Part shown: positions 1-11,008 of the stretch, piece after piece | Numbering within the stretch: position 1 is the stretch's first letter | How the letters are laid out: every line of letters begins with the position of its first letter | From: Nyssa sinensis | Lineage: Eukaryota > Streptophyta > Magnoliopsida > Cornales > Nyssaceae | NCBI GenBank assembly: GCA_008638375.1 | Contig: CM018035.1 | Span: forward strand, 25,408,807 to 25,472,806 | Length of the DNA: 64,000 nucleotides | Direction of reading: 5' to 3' | The notes under the pieces: generated by a model | What the model was told of the DNA's origin: nothing | Database searches by the model: none | What the model saw: the letters and a program-made list of their open reading frames with translations, nothing else | Translations under genes and position numbers: made by a program

Positions 1-347
1 ACTACCATGATATTTCTAATTATAGGGGATGTAAACTAGCTAAGTTTACGTCCTTGGTTTTAGGAAAAATGGTATAGTGTTTCTCTTGCACCTTTTGATC
101 TTGTTCATTTGTTGTATGGGTATCTACTCGTGTTCCTATTGAGATATTTATGTTTCTTTTGTTGATGATTGTACTTGATATTGTTACGTTTACCTTATGA
201 AACAATAATCTGAGTTGTTTTTTTATATTCACTGCTTATCGTGCTATGATATGTACTTTGTATTCCTCTATAAGAAAAATTCTTTAGTTGTGATTTAGGT
301 GAGGAATATTCTTATAATGCATTAGCCCTAAAGGTTTTCAACTAATG
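1..347. other. Unassigned sequence within golgin intron 2
   Basis: No coding region, RNA gene or clear repeat is seen. By position it should belong to the large second intron of the golgin gene on the minus strand, because exon 3 has not been reached at the left edge of the window. The right part leads into the Sirevirus-type LTR, whose exact left end is not resolved. Confidence 0.4.
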
Positions 348-799
348 GTATCTCAGTAATTTTGATGATCACAAAACATTATCCAATGGACTAATGTTTT
401 ATCCAAGTGATAATGCAAATAGGTCATTTAGGTTAAAGAAGATTGTTGACCAAGAAAATGACAAAAGTCCATCAAGCTAAAAGATTTCACTCAAGAATAT
501 GTTTCAAAGCAAAGATCAAAACAAGAGGAATGCTCTCATGATGACTCAAGCAAGGTTGACTCACTCAAGCCCAAGGATCCAAGTGAAGACTTTTACTTTT
601 CCTTATTTTGGGTTTTGGGTTCTTGAGTGACGTTAGGATTAGATTGATCATTGGTCGTAAGCTCTCACTATTTAAAATGATCATCTATGGACTAACCTCA
701 AATGATTTTTTCAAAACAAAGCCTTTAACTTAAAGTTTTGAAAGATTAAAAAGTTTTGGCAAAAGTACACTTAGAAAGAAATAAGCTAGAAGACACTCA

Positions 800-1320
800 C
801 TGTCTAAACCAGTCGACCAGTTCACACTCACTATCTAAACTAGGTCGACCAGTTCTTGAAACGAGTCGACTGATTCTTAAAGCTTATTTGTCACACTGAT
901 AAAACCAATCGATTGATCCTAATAACTAATTGACTGAGTAATGTTTTGTAAAATTGCCTGAGTACACTGTCCAAATCAGTCGACCTCCAAGAAGATATCA
1001 GTCGACTGTCCTTAAAGGCAAAATTAGAGTACAAACAAAACCAATCGACTGATTCATAGAACTAATCGATTGAATGACCAAATAATGAATTGCCTAAGCA
1101 CATTGTCCAAATCAGTCGACCTAAAAGCTATATCAGTCGACCACTTCTCAAAGGCAAAAACTATGTACAAATAAAACCAGTCGACTGATACCCAAAACCA
1201 ATCGACTGATTGTTCTTAACCAAATGAACCTCAAACTCTCTGGACAAATCAATTGACCTAATTAGTCGACCAGTTCTCATTGTAGTCAACTGGTTGATGA
1301 TTCAGTCGACTGATTCTGTC
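800..1320. repeat. Array of short palindromes (cagtcgactg type) in LTR
   Basis: About 17 variants of a 10-base palindrome of the form cagtcgactg or caatcgattg occur in roughly 520 bp, often in pairs 20-40 bases apart. Clusters of short palindromes are a known feature of the regulatory part of Sirevirus LTRs. They lie upstream of the TATA box at about 1410, so an enhancer-like role is a reasonable inference. Confidence 0.75.
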
Positions 1321-1408
1321 AATCTGGCAATCGCAAATTCAAATTTTGAACAGACAAAAAGGGAGGAAACGACTCTTTTTGAAAAACAATGGTCACACTT
1401 TAAAAGGC

Positions 1409-1418
1409 TATAAATAGA
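1409..1418 (+). promoter_or_regulatory. TATA box of the Sirevirus-type LTR
   Basis: The sequence ctataaatag stands downstream of the palindrome array and upstream of a ct-rich leader. This matches the usual order enhancer, TATA, R region in LTRs. Confidence 0.6.
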
Positions 1419-1989
1419 AGTTCTTTAGGGCTTTCTAAGCCATCTCTTACAAGCTTACATTATCACATCTTTGCTATTAACTTTAGATCTACCATCTTCT
1501 AAATCTAGATTTAAAAGTTCTACTCGTCTTAAATACTCAGAGCTTACACCTGATCAATCTTTAGAGAGTGAGCATCTTATTGCACCAAAATTACTCTAGA
1601 AGATAGTGCTATTTGGTAAACATTTTTGTATTATCTCATTGCGCTGAGAGTTGTGGGTAGGTGCTATCAGGTGAAGCAAAAAGGCATATTTTGCTGAGAT
1701 AAGAGGGCTGCGGTCTTCACTTTACAAAGGTTTAGTCTCCACCTACAAGCAGGTCACTATAGTGGAAAAACTCAAATGGGATACTTGAGTCGAGGATGTA
1801 AGAAGTTTTCCAAACTTCGTAACTACTGTGTTTGCTTTCCCCCTCTCTCTCTCTCTACTCTTATTTATTTGATGTGCATTTACAGCATTCATTTTTAAAA
1901 AACTAAAAAAAATCAATATTTGCAAAATACCCTATTCACCCATTCTAGGGTAAATATTTGGGCAACATAATGGTTTTCTAGACTTGTTG

Positions 1990-3660
1990 AAATCTGATAG
2001 CACTATTCAGTAATCCTCCAAAACCTATACAAAAACTCTTGAGCAAAATAATGTGATTTATCTTGATCCCTTTCTTGATAATACATTGTCAAAATCTTAT
2101 ATTAAAGATGTGATTGCTTCTGATGTCCCTCTCTCTTTTGATTCATCTATTATTCATCCTCTTATCATTCATACTTACACTTGCACGAACACATTTGCTT
2201 CTTCTGCAGGTACAACTCCTTTACCTCTCTCACCTGATCCTCAATCAAGTTCTGAAAATGTGAATCCTATCCCTTCTCGCTACCCTAAGCGTATTCATAA
2301 GTATCCTGATAAGTTTGGTCTTTTTAACTCTTGCAATTCCATTGATTCCTGTTCTTTTCTAACTTATGTTCATGCTCTGTTTAAACATACCACCTATAAG
2401 AAGGTTGCTATTGATCCTCTACAACAACATGTATATGAAGCGCTTTCTACATTGCATAAGAATGGCTCAAGGGAGTTGGTGCTCTTACCCTTTGGTAAAC
2501 ATGCTATTGGATTTGAGTGTACAAGATCAAAATCAGATTTGATGGTTTGTCCCAATTGCCAAGATGACTACGGTTCACACAATTATAGTGTTGGCAGCAG
2601 TTCATCAGTGAAGTCTTTCAGAGATGGATATTAAGAATGCTTTTTACAATGGTGAATTAATAGCGAAATTCTCATGGTTCCTCTGCCTGGCCTTTCTTAT
2701 AATTTTGAAGAGGTGTGCAAACTCAGAAAGGCATTATATGATCTTAAACAGGCTCCCGGTGCTTGGTTTGAGAAGTTCTCTTCGATCATTTGTGACTTCG
2801 ATCATTTGTGACTTCGGATTTCATGCTAGTGATTCCACACCAGTGATCATGATTCCACGCTTTTCTTTTAGTCTACTTCTGCAGGTCTTAGTATTCTTCT
2901 GCTATAGGTTGACACTATGATCAACACTGGCTACAGTACTGCTAGGATTTTGTTGTTAAATCTCAATTGTAGTATCACTTTGAAATGAAGGGTCTGGGTA
3001 TTCTTCGCTATTTCTTGTGTACTGGGATAGCTTATTCTCTTAAAACTATCTTCATTCCCAGTCCAAATAAGCATATGAGGTCATTCATAAAGAATAACTA
3101 TTAGATTCTCGAACGGTTGAGACCCATTTAACTCAGTGCTCGATACACTTCCTCGGAGTTTAGTGTCCGATTCGCATTTTTGTTGGTAGCCTGATATTGC
3201 TTATGTTAATGTCGTCAATCTGTTTGTTTATTCTCCTATCACTATTTAGTGGGTTGCTGTGCTCTGTATCTTACGGTACCTTTGTTGTACTTTGCACTGG
3301 AGTTTACTGCTCAATGCATCTTCTTCATTAGAGTTTCGGGCTTATTTCAAAAGTTAACTGGGTTTGGAATTCTATGGATCGCAATCCACTACTGGTTTTT
3401 GTATTTTTCAAAGCGACTTTTATTTCTTGGTAAATCAAAAAGTAGATAATTGTTACTCGTTTTTCTACTAAGACTGGGTATCGTACCATGGCTACTATTA
3501 TAGTTGAGATTGTTTGATTACAATGGTTCCTTGCTGATCTTAGCCCCTCTCTGCCTGCTCCTACTCTTATGTATAATAATAAAACGAGCGCTATTCAGAT
3601 AGCACACAAATCTGTCTTCTACGAGTGTACCAAACATTAGATGAAGGGTTTCAAGATTGG
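1990..3660 (+). pseudogene. Decayed Ty1/copia pol (integrase tail, RT, RNase H)
   Basis: Broken reading frames on the plus strand follow copia pol order. About 2053-2440 is the spacer after integrase, with the motif RYPKRIHKYPDKFG. About 2440-2620 is the region before RT (ELVLLPFGKHAIG). About 2624-2800 is RT, with MDIKNAFYNGEL, then LRKALYDLKQAPG in another frame. About 2975-3010 encodes FEMKGLG.LRYFL, and about 3570-3640 is the end of RNase H (AIQIAHKSVFYECTKH). Several frameshifts, stops and an 18-bp tandem duplication near 2790 (atcatttgtgacttcg repeated) show it is dead. No LTRs of its own are visible. It is antisense to the golgin gene and lies in its intron. Confidence 0.8.
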
Positions 3661-3694
3661 GTTTCTTCTCTTTGAGATCGTTCTATAGTCATTT

Positions 3695-4314
3695 GACAAA
3701 AGGTCAAGGAACTCCATTTCCTTGGGTAAGACTCTAGAGGTCTATGGTCCTTTTTACAGTGGTGTTTTTTGTTTTGTCAAACTCTAGGGGAGGTTATTCT
3801 AACAATAAACAACCTAAAGAAAAGGGGTTTTAGGTTTGTGAATAGATGCTTAATGTGCAAAATGGAAGATTGCCCATCTGATTCTCTTCTGTTCAGTGCC
3901 AAAAGAGCTTTGGTCTATGATTTTTTCTCTGTTTGGAGTTATGTGGGTTATGCTTGATTAGGTGGTGGATTTTTTTGATAGCTGGCATGGAGATGTAGGA
4001 ACAAAAAAGTTCGGCCTATTTGAAATATAGCACCTTTGTGTTTAACATGGTGTATTTGGAGAGAAAAAAAACAAAAAGGAGAATGTTTGAATGTGAAGAG
4101 TATTTTGTCATCTTTTTGAGACAGCTAATGCTTAGGATACAATTTATTTGGTATACAGGTTCCTATAAGATGGACCTTGCTTCTTCTTCTTTTCTTTTTA
4201 TGGTGGAATTTTGTATGGGGGCTAATGTTCTTGTTTGTATATGTTTCATGTACTTGGGTTCCACTTCCCTAGCAGCAGATTGAATGAAATTTTTATTTAC
4301 AAAAAAAAAAAAAA
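3695..4314 (+). mobile_element. 5'-truncated LINE, 3' end with poly(A)
   Basis: About 3700-4060 encodes the C-terminal zinc-binding region that follows reverse transcriptase in plant L1-type LINEs. It has the signature LGEVILTINNLKKRG followed by NRCLMCKMEDC, then a decayed tail with CIWRER-like residues. It ends in a run of 14 A at 4301-4314, as expected for a retrotransposed LINE. RT itself is absent, so this is a 5' truncation. A target duplication could not be identified because the left junction with the copia remnant is unclear. Orientation is antisense to the golgin gene. Confidence 0.75.
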
Positions 4315-4394
4315 TGCTGTCCTCAACTGAAACATGATTCAATCAATATAATTATCAAAAACAAAACAATAACAACTGAAACTCAAAGACTTAC
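4315..4394 (-). other. Start of golgin intron 2
   Basis: The donor GTAAGT follows exon 2 at 4394-4389. The intron continues to at least position 1 (over 4.3 kb) and holds the Sirevirus-type LTR, copia remnant and LINE tail. The next exon is outside the window. Confidence 0.8.
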
Positions 4395-5962
4395 CTCTTG
4401 TGCCTGTTGTTTGGCCCGTTCTTCGAGTATTTTCTCCAAGCTTTGTCTCTCTCCCTCTAATCTGGCAACCATGTTCTCGCGCTCTTTGATGGCCTCAACT
4501 GCTTTAGCAGCCTCTTTCTCTGCCAGAATCAGCTCCCTCCTTCTCCTCCTTTCCTCCCTCTCGCCTTCACTTTCTGAGTCAGAATTTGACGCTGAATCTG
4601 TCTCCAAATCTGACCCTCCATCACTTGCTGAAGGAGAACCCCTCTTTAAAGAAGCAGATACCCTCGGACCCACATTATATTCATTAATCCCCCTTCTATT
4701 ACTGAACCTCTTGGGATCATCATTCAGTCCCATCTTCAAATCAGAACCTACATCAACGGTTGTCGGCAGTATCTCCAACAGCTGGTTCTTTTCTGTTGAC
4801 TGCTGAACTGCATCCATTGAATAATCCCCCATATGTAACTGCCCGCCATCCCCATGAGCATCCAACAAACCATTTCTTTCTTCATTTGCCTCATTTTTAT
4901 GTTCTACTACAAGGTTCACACTTGTGTCCTTTTGGTCCAATTTCCTTCCTGCTGTATCTTTTCCTTCACTCTGTACTTCAACACTTGAAGTCCTCCACAT
5001 TGAATCCAGAGATCTAGAATCTTCCCCATCACTCCACCTCCCACCTAAACCACCACCATTTACTATATTTTCTGAGGCAATGTTTGATTTTGGTGAAGGC
5101 TTTAAAACACTATTCTGAGTCTTCTGGTTCCTCTTTGCCTCCAATGCCGACGGATTCAAGCCAGAATTCCCCTGCCTCCGACCATCTTTCCTCAAACCAC
5201 GTATTCCAGACACTCCATTGCTACGATTGGCAGACGGAGGTGACGGCTGACTTGGGACACTAAGCAGTTCAGTCCAATCACTGTCGGTAAGACTAGACTT
5301 AGGGCTCGTAGTAGGTTTAAAATTCACAGAAGTCGAAACCTCCTTATCCCGATCATGGTTATTATCAATAATGTTGTTGTTGTTACCGGCAACATTTAAA
5401 TTATGATCACTGCGTAATTTACCAATCAAATCATTTGTTTCTGGTGTTTTCTTCTTCAGCTGGTCCTTCAATGGCACAACCTCACTGATATTTGTTGGGT
5501 TCTGAAAATTTATCTCATCGGATCGCGGTTTATCGTTCTTTCCAAGTGACTCCGCCGCTTGCTGATCAATCTGAACAGTAGATCAAGCAATGGAAATCGC
5601 AAAAAAATAAAAAAAACCATATTAATATTAGCTAAATTACAACAGAACGACAACAACAACCAAGCAAATATAGAAATCATAATTGAAAGAGAAGAACTTT
5701 TAATGTGACGGTTCTGTATGATTGCCGAGAAAATACAGGAAAATCAACGAGAAGTTGGAATCTTATAACAGGTTAGGATTGCTGGAGAGGCAATTGTCGA
5801 GATTCCATCTCCAAGTTTTTTTTGTCTATTCTAACAATTTATTGGCAAACAAATAAAAAAAATACCAAAAAAAAAAAACAAAAACGGAGTAATCGAAACA
5901 AATAGAACCTGTTGGAGGAAGGTTTCGGCGACTTTGAGTTTGGAAGAGATCCAACCCGCCAT
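4395..5962 (-). CDS. GC2: Golgin candidate 2, exons 1 and 2 (5' part of gene)
   Basis: Two exons on the minus strand. Exon 1 is 5962-5909 (18 codons, MAGWISSKLKVAETFLQQ), with donor GT at 5908-5907. Exon 2 is 5570-4395 (392 codons), with acceptor CAG just before 5570 and donor GTAAGT after 4395. Both introns are phase 0. The product matches plant Golgin candidate 2: the start, IDQQAAESL, LKDQLKKKTPE, LTDSDWTELLS, IRGLRKDGRRQGN, a serine/acidic stretch, then the coiled-coil start EERRRRREL and KERENMVARLEGERQSLEKI. Golgins of this type are Golgi membrane tethers with a long coiled coil and a C-terminal membrane anchor. The later coiled coil and anchor are not in the window and should lie to the left. 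The reading frame has no breaks, so the gene is probably functional. Confidence 0.9.
5571..5908 (-). other. Golgin intron 1 (338 nt)
   Basis: It is bounded by GT at 5908-5907 and AG at 5572-5571 on the minus strand. It joins codon 18 of exon 1 (Gln) to Ile at the start of exon 2, giving an uninterrupted LQQIDQQAAESL reading that agrees with the family. The intron is AT-rich, with poly-A and poly-T tracts and no inserted element. Confidence 0.88.
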
Positions 5963-6394
5963 GAGCGATCGATTGGAACGGTGTTATTGGGATCAGTTAT
6001 GAGTGGCGAAAGGGCTCTATTCACCCACGACACAACATTTTAGCGGAACGCTTGCTTCAACTCAATTAAATCAGTCGAGGGATGTGAGAAGTCGAAGAGG
6101 AGAAATGAGATGCCAAGTGAATGCTAAACTAACGCATACTAGTGAAGAATCGTTATTACAGACCGTTTTATGACCGTTGGTTTGGATGAAATAAATAATA
6201 CTTGACGAAATTGTCTGTGATGATAGAAATTCGTCGCAGTCGACTCGTACCGACTGGATAGAGAGACTAGCGAGAGGTTTTCACTTTTCAATGGGCGCGA
6301 CTACGACCGACCAACCACCGGCTCTCCAATTTTTTGGACTGTTTGGTTACGGCAACAAAAGTAACCAGACGAAGAAGTGTTGAGGCCGTGGATG
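5963..6394 (-). promoter_or_regulatory. Golgin 5' UTR and promoter region
   Basis: About 430 bp separate the start codon from the nearest transposable element. It is less AT-rich than the surroundings. No convincing TATA box was seen at a usual distance; an AT-rich stretch lies near 6188-6202. A TATA-less housekeeping promoter would fit, but this is inference. Confidence 0.45.
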
Positions 6395-6736
6395 TGATAC
6401 GAACTTGTTTTTTAAAATAAAATAAAATGAAAAGAAAGAAGAATCGAGAAGAAATCATTTCAAAGCGGACAGAATTTTCATTTAAGTTTAATTCGAGCCG
6501 AACCGTAACTCCAAAATTTTTACATGAAAATTAATCAAAATGTTCAATATTTTTTTCATTCATGATAACTTCGTAACTTAACTCGACTCTATTATCTTGA
6601 AATCTACTAACCATAACTCTATTATTTTGATAACTACTTAGGAAGTTCACTAATACCCTACCACTACCCCATTAATTAATTAATTAACTAACTAAAATAT
6701 ATTATACATTTATAAACTAAAAAGTGACATGTATCA
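6395..6736 (-). repeat. 3' LTR of the deleted gypsy element
   Basis: It is homologous to 7155-7523 along its length, sharing for example taactacttaggaag, aactaactaaaatatatta and tttataaactaaaaa. The minus strand starts TGATACATGTC, contains a TATA-like tttataaatgtataa near 6700-6716, and ends near 6395. Its promoter would face the golgin start codon about 740 bp away. Confidence 0.75.
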
Positions 6737-6749
6737 TTTCTTTCCCCTT
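6737..6749 (-). other. Polypurine tract
   Basis: The minus strand reads aaggggaaagaaa immediately before the 3' LTR (TGATAC). This is the usual place and composition of the plus-strand primer of an LTR retrotransposon. Confidence 0.7.
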
Positions 6750-6802
6750 ACAATGACCTTATCCTCAAGGTCAACACAAAGATAGACAAATTTATTCGAA
6801 TC

Positions 6803-7114
6803 CTAAATTTGAGTGGATATAATAAAATACATTACCAAATAAGTCTCGTAGTCTCCTTCTCTGTCAAAAATCATACTTGACATTTTTCTAGTATTGCTTT
6901 CAATATACCCACCTTCATATGCTAATAATTCTTGAAAATCAACATTGTTGATATCTAACTTTTTATCGTCACAATTTGCATTTTGAAAAACTTTTTCTAA
7001 TTCATTGTATCTCTTTTGGAAGTGTTGATTTCTTTCCATCACAGTCTTGAAACTTTCTTGCATCTTCTTAAGTAGCACCATGATCTCATTGATATCATCT
7101 TGTATCGATTTCAA
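6803..7114 (-). pseudogene. Remnant of gypsy gag N-terminus (103 codons)
   Basis: The ORF starts MKSIQDDINEIMVLLKKMQ and is predicted to be a coiled coil, like the N-terminal part of many plant gypsy Gag proteins. The conserved Gag core is missing. After its stop, another frame (about 6746-6775) reads LEDKV, a motif near the C-terminus of gypsy pol. This suggests a deletion joining gag start to pol end. A function as a protein is unlikely. Confidence 0.5.
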
Positions 7115-7154
7115 GATCTATAGTGGTATCAGCATTGCTCATAATCGTTGGCTT

Positions 7155-7523
7155 TGGTACCTATTAATACTAATCTTCTTTCTAGAAAATAAAATAAAAT
7201 AACAAGAAAGAAAAATAGAGAACAAACCCATTTCGAGAGGGGTGGAATCCTCCTTTAGGTTCAATTCGAATAGAACCAGAACTCCAAAACCTTCAAATGA
7301 AAGTTAATCAAAATATTCAGCACATTTTTCATTCATAATAAGTTCTTTAAATATAAGAAAATAGTAACTAATCATGACTCCATTACCTTCAGCACTACTA
7401 ACCATGACTCCACTATCTTGATAACTACTTAGGAAGCCTACTAATATCCTACGACTAGCCTATTCATTAATTAACTAACTAAAATATATTATATATTTAT
7501 AAACTAAAAATAGACACGTATCA
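7155..7523 (-). repeat. 5' LTR of the deleted gypsy element
   Basis: This is the partner of 6395-6736. On the minus strand it starts TGATACGTGTC at 7523 and has a TATA-like tttataaatatataa near 7490-7502. The inner end near 7155 is followed by a sequence resembling the methionine-tRNA primer binding site. Divergence from the other LTR is considerable, so the insertion is old. Confidence 0.75.
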
Positions 7524-8688
7524 TAATGTTTCACCATTTTATCAAAAATAATAATTTTAAATAATAAAAGAAAAGAAAAAGATGAGCGTTCAAGCTACCA
7601 AGTGAAAAATCATGACCTCTACTGAAAGTATTCAAAATTTCAAATGATTTATGAAGGCAGAAATAGTAGGAAATAAAGTAAAAGCGAATGATGGAAACAA
7701 GAATTTTATTCTATTGCATGTCTAAATTGTTGATAACACTCAAAATATTCTTACAAAAAAAACATCAAAAGTCACCCAAGGAGACTGACAAGATGTTAGT
7801 CAAAGCTTCTCTAATGTTTAAATTAACATGAGTTGAAACAATAAGGCCAAATAGTAAATCAAAATTCATGATCATACCTTACCTTTTGTGAGAGGATTGT
7901 TCTCTCCATTGGAAGGTGTTGTCTTGGCTAAAAAGTCATTTTTTCTCATTACAGTTGGTTGCTTTAAACAACCCTTTGCTGAATTCAAATTTTGGGTTAT
8001 ATCCCTTTTTCTTTCGCCTCCTATCACGAGGTGTGACCAATTAGATGGCTTAGTCTGAGTTATGCTCGTGTAAATGGCTACTCTATTGGGCTTATGTAGG
8101 TTTATCTGGGTCAAAAAGTTTAGTCCATTGGTCTTGACCAATTTACTTCCATCATTTGGCCCTCGTTCCTAGGCCAATTTTTCTTCTCATGTAATAGAAA
8201 TCTTTTGGCAAGATTTGGCAGTTATCTAATGAGTAGAAGGAGAGTCACACTAATTACGACGTGACCACTACTACTTCCTATTATTTTAGTATGTTGGGCT
8301 TTTTATCTGCCTACGTTGGTCCAATTTGGATCTTTGGCTCAAGTAGTTATGATTAGCAATTTCTAGTTGTGTGATCCCAATCGTTGATCGTTAGTTTTGA
8401 ATAAGGTAGGCTTCCTGTTATTAAGGTTTTTTTAAGCTAGGTGAATGCCTTATTACTCCCACAGCTTTCCCTTCCGGGTACACTTTTATTATGTTATTTT
8501 TATTTTCTTCACATGAGTTTCATTCCCTACTTGTTCATCTAGAATTTATTTTTCAAGAAGTTAGGGTTCCTACGACGTCCTTTTATTTTCTTGTGCCATT
8601 ACCTACTTAACCGCTATGAGGGTTTTTCATTTTTGGCACCCCAATTGTGAGGGTTTTTCTTGACTTGTTTTCCTTGATTGACCTAATT
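7524..8688. other. Unassigned intergenic stretch
   Basis: No gene, RNA or element end is recognised. An 89-codon frame at 8141-7872 (minus) has no recognisable motif and looks like chance. The part after 8160 is pyrimidine-rich on the plus strand and may already belong to the decayed element that follows. Confidence 0.4.
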
Positions 8689-8702
8689 CCCCCCCCCCCC
8701 CC
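8689..8702 (+). repeat. Run of 14 C
   Basis: A homopolymer of 14 C interrupts the decayed sequence. Its length may be affected by sequencing error. Confidence 0.9.
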
Positions 8703-9560
8703 AATTTCATTGATTGTGTGATGGGTATTCTAGAGGAGATTACTTCCTCTAATTTGGACTGTATGATCCAAGATGAGTCTCTAGTTTGGCTAATCTATTT
8801 GAGGGACCTTCACAGGTTGTTCGCCATTCCCACTTAGTTCTTACCTCTTCATGCATGTTTGGGTCACAAAGAGATAAGCTTTTCCAGGCTAAAACCATTA
8901 TTTTTTCTATAACCTTTTCTGACCTGAATCATCTTAGGATTGTTTACTAAATTCTTGAGTAGGTTAGGCTTAGGGTTCCTTCTCTCCCAAATAAGATGTG
9001 TTGCTTTACTAAAGGAGAGGTTTATTTCTTTGAAGGTGTTATGGCTGATACTTTTCACTTTTTGATCTCTGCTATTGCCTGATAACTCTTTTATTTTTAA
9101 ATTTGCCTCCCAGCCAACTCAATCCCAATGCTTAGAGACTCCTTATAGTTTGTGTTGTTTTGTGGAAAGCTTGTAGTGAGGATGAGTCTTACTAGCCCTT
9201 AGAGGAGTTTATGTACATCTATCAGGTGAAAGAATCTTTTCTTAGATTCTTGCTTTTCGAGAGTAGGGGCAACTAAAAAAATTATGATCACCAACCATCC
9301 TGGTTCAAACAAGGGGTGAAAAAAGATTCTTTTTTTCTCTTATTGAACTGATGGGAGCATTTTCCCTAGGAATCCACTTCGGAGGGTGGTTCCAAGGTTC
9401 TTTGGGTATGGGATAGCCCTATCCCTACTAGTAAGATCATTTTTTTCCTTTACAAGTTTACTTTCCCTTTTTCATTTTAATGGTATGATTTGTCAATGTT
9501 GTTGTTAAATTATGTTCAGGCTTTTCAAGACCTCAGCTTTTTACAAAACTGGTTAGGAGT
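8703..9560 (+). pseudogene. Decayed plant 'gypsy-type transposon' ORF (Transposase_28-like)
   Basis: In shifting frames on the plus strand, about 9060-9440 reads like the conserved part of this plant family. A stretch with ISAIA.. is followed by SIPMLRDSL, then SNKGWKKR-like residues (observed NHPGSNKG then KK.LFFSY), then FPRNPLRRVVPRF. The order and spacing fit PF04195-type proteins found as extra ORFs in Tat/Ogre-like gypsy elements. There are many stops and shifts. A Tat-like LTR start follows at about 9947, which is consistent. Assignment is from short motifs only. Confidence 0.45.
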
Positions 9561-9946
9561 ATTGAGTCAGCTTTTTCCCATTTTATTCAACATTTTAACT
9601 TTCTAGTGACAATTAAGAATCTCTATGTCTACTTACTCGATCACGAGCCCTCCAGGGCGGCTTTGGCAAAAGAGAGAGGTTAGTAGGAAATTCGCATTTT
9701 TTTACAAGTCTTTATTTGGGATTTGTATTCATTTTGAATTTTTTTTTATAGAACTAAGCACCTTTCAAAAGGTTGATATGGTCGTTCTAGTGAGAGTTTG
9801 AACTCGTCTAGAGCTGTATTACCTCTTCCTCTACTGAGGTCTAACATAGACATTTCTGGTTTTTATTTCTTCCTCTCCCCATTTTCTTTCTGCTCACCCA
9901 CTAGTTATTCTTAAGTAGGGGTCATTCCTGGACAATGCCAACTTGG
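9561..9946 (+). other. Unassigned stretch before Tat-like LTR
   Basis: Pyrimidine-rich decayed sequence without recognisable coding. It is probably internal sequence of the same decayed gypsy element, ending at the LTR start near 9947. Confidence 0.35.
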
Positions 9947-10089
9947 CGTAGACAACCCATTTGTAACCTTTGATTGTATGAGGGTTGATTCATAATTTCC
10001 AATAGCATATCTCTAAAACCAGACGTTCTAGGGATATTTTAGTCTTTATGGTAGTGTATTCCTTGATTAGAGTTAGTTTCATCATCTTT

Positions 10090-10510
10090 GGGAAGTTACC
10101 ACAATGTTTCCTACCTAGGGGTATTTTCATAATTTTGTATATTTTGACCCAATGTGTTTCAATAATTTTTTACATTCTTACAAAATTATGCTAATTTCTA
10201 GTGTTTTCCTATGCTTTAGGGGTATTTTGGTAAATTGAATGGTATTTCGATAATTTTGGCACCATTTTGTCTTTTAGATGGCATTTTGGTAATCTTAGGC
10301 ATAATCCTACCTCAAGAAGGTCAATTAAGGGCATTTTCATAATTTTTGTGCCATTTTACCCTTGTGGGGGTAATTTGGTAATTTTAGCCATTTAAGGACA
10401 ATTTGGGCACTTTTTATGCCTTAGGGAGCAATTTGGTCATTTCCCATGGCATAGGGGTAACCTAGAAATTTCCTACCAAATTGAGGGCATTTTTATAATC
10501 TTGACTAATA
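10090..10510 (+). repeat. Degenerate tandem repeats (ggggtattttggtaatttt type)
   Basis: About ten diverged units of 30-60 bp, each with a core like ggggnattttggtaatttt. The same core appears inverted at 57840-58290 in the other Tat-like LTR, and also in the unrelated giant LTRs (for example 17254, 33587). Confidence 0.7.
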
Positions 10511-11008
10511 ATTATCATTTTCATTTTCATTTTTAGGATTTACCATTTTCATTTTAGGACTTATCATGTTTTAAATAGGATTTGTCTTAAATCTCATTGG
10601 TCCATTAGGTGTCATCTTAGTGGTGATTGGTTTATGAATGATAGACATTCATGTGATCAATCCACCTCATTTAGAATTTTCATTAGTCCATTTAATGTTA
10701 GCTAAATGTATTGTTATTGGTTTATGAGTTGTAGACAATCACATGATTGGTCCTCACCATTTAGAATTTTTATATTTTATTTTATTTCATAATTTATAAA
10801 AAAAGGTTTGGATATTTAGGGATATCTCCTTGATTATTTAGCTTTATAGAATTTAATTAGGTTAAACTTTCATTTTTCCTAATTCTCATGGGTGCACCTT
10901 TCTAGAAATGCATTTCATTGGTCCTTATCATTTTCTATAATTTTGTTTCAATTATAAATTAGGATAATTATGTCTAGGATAATTATTATATTTTACTTAT
11001 TTTTTAAT

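Larger units (their letters stand above)
348..1967 (+). mobile_element. Sirevirus-type (Ty1/copia) LTR
   Basis: The sequence reads like a plant Sirevirus LTR. It has a start region containing gatgatcacaaaac, a long block of short palindromes (about 800-1320), a TATA box near 1410, a pyrimidine-rich leader (ctctctctctct near 1842) and an end with the motif ccctattcacccattctagg, followed by ggcaaca and a weak primer-binding-like sequence (taatggttt). Sirevirus coding remnants occur at 40037-42690, but I cannot link the two as one element. The left end is approximate and no target duplication was identified. It lies inside the golgin intron, antisense to the gene. Confidence 0.6.
6395..7523 (-). 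mobile_element. Internally deleted Ty3/gypsy element (TRIM-like)
   Basis: Two direct repeats of about 340-370 bp (6395-6736 and 7155-7523) flank only about 420 bp of internal sequence. LTR ends are TGATAC and GTATCA. Read on the minus strand, a primer-binding-like sequence (ggtaccaaagcc) follows the right LTR. A short gag-like ORF comes next, then codons for LEDKV as at the extreme end of gypsy pol, then a purine tract directly against the left LTR. The element thus looks like a gypsy with nearly all of gag-pol deleted. No perfect 5-bp duplication is seen (ggatg and taatg). It points toward the golgin gene. Confidence 0.75.

Noticed and set aside
2053..2634. 193-codon frame as a host gene
   Set aside because: It is a piece of copia pol (post-integrase spacer and pre-RT region) with frame breaks on the right side.
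4411..5118. Plus-strand frames opposite golgin exon 2
   Set aside because: They are antisense shadows of the minus-strand exon, with serine and leucine rich composition.
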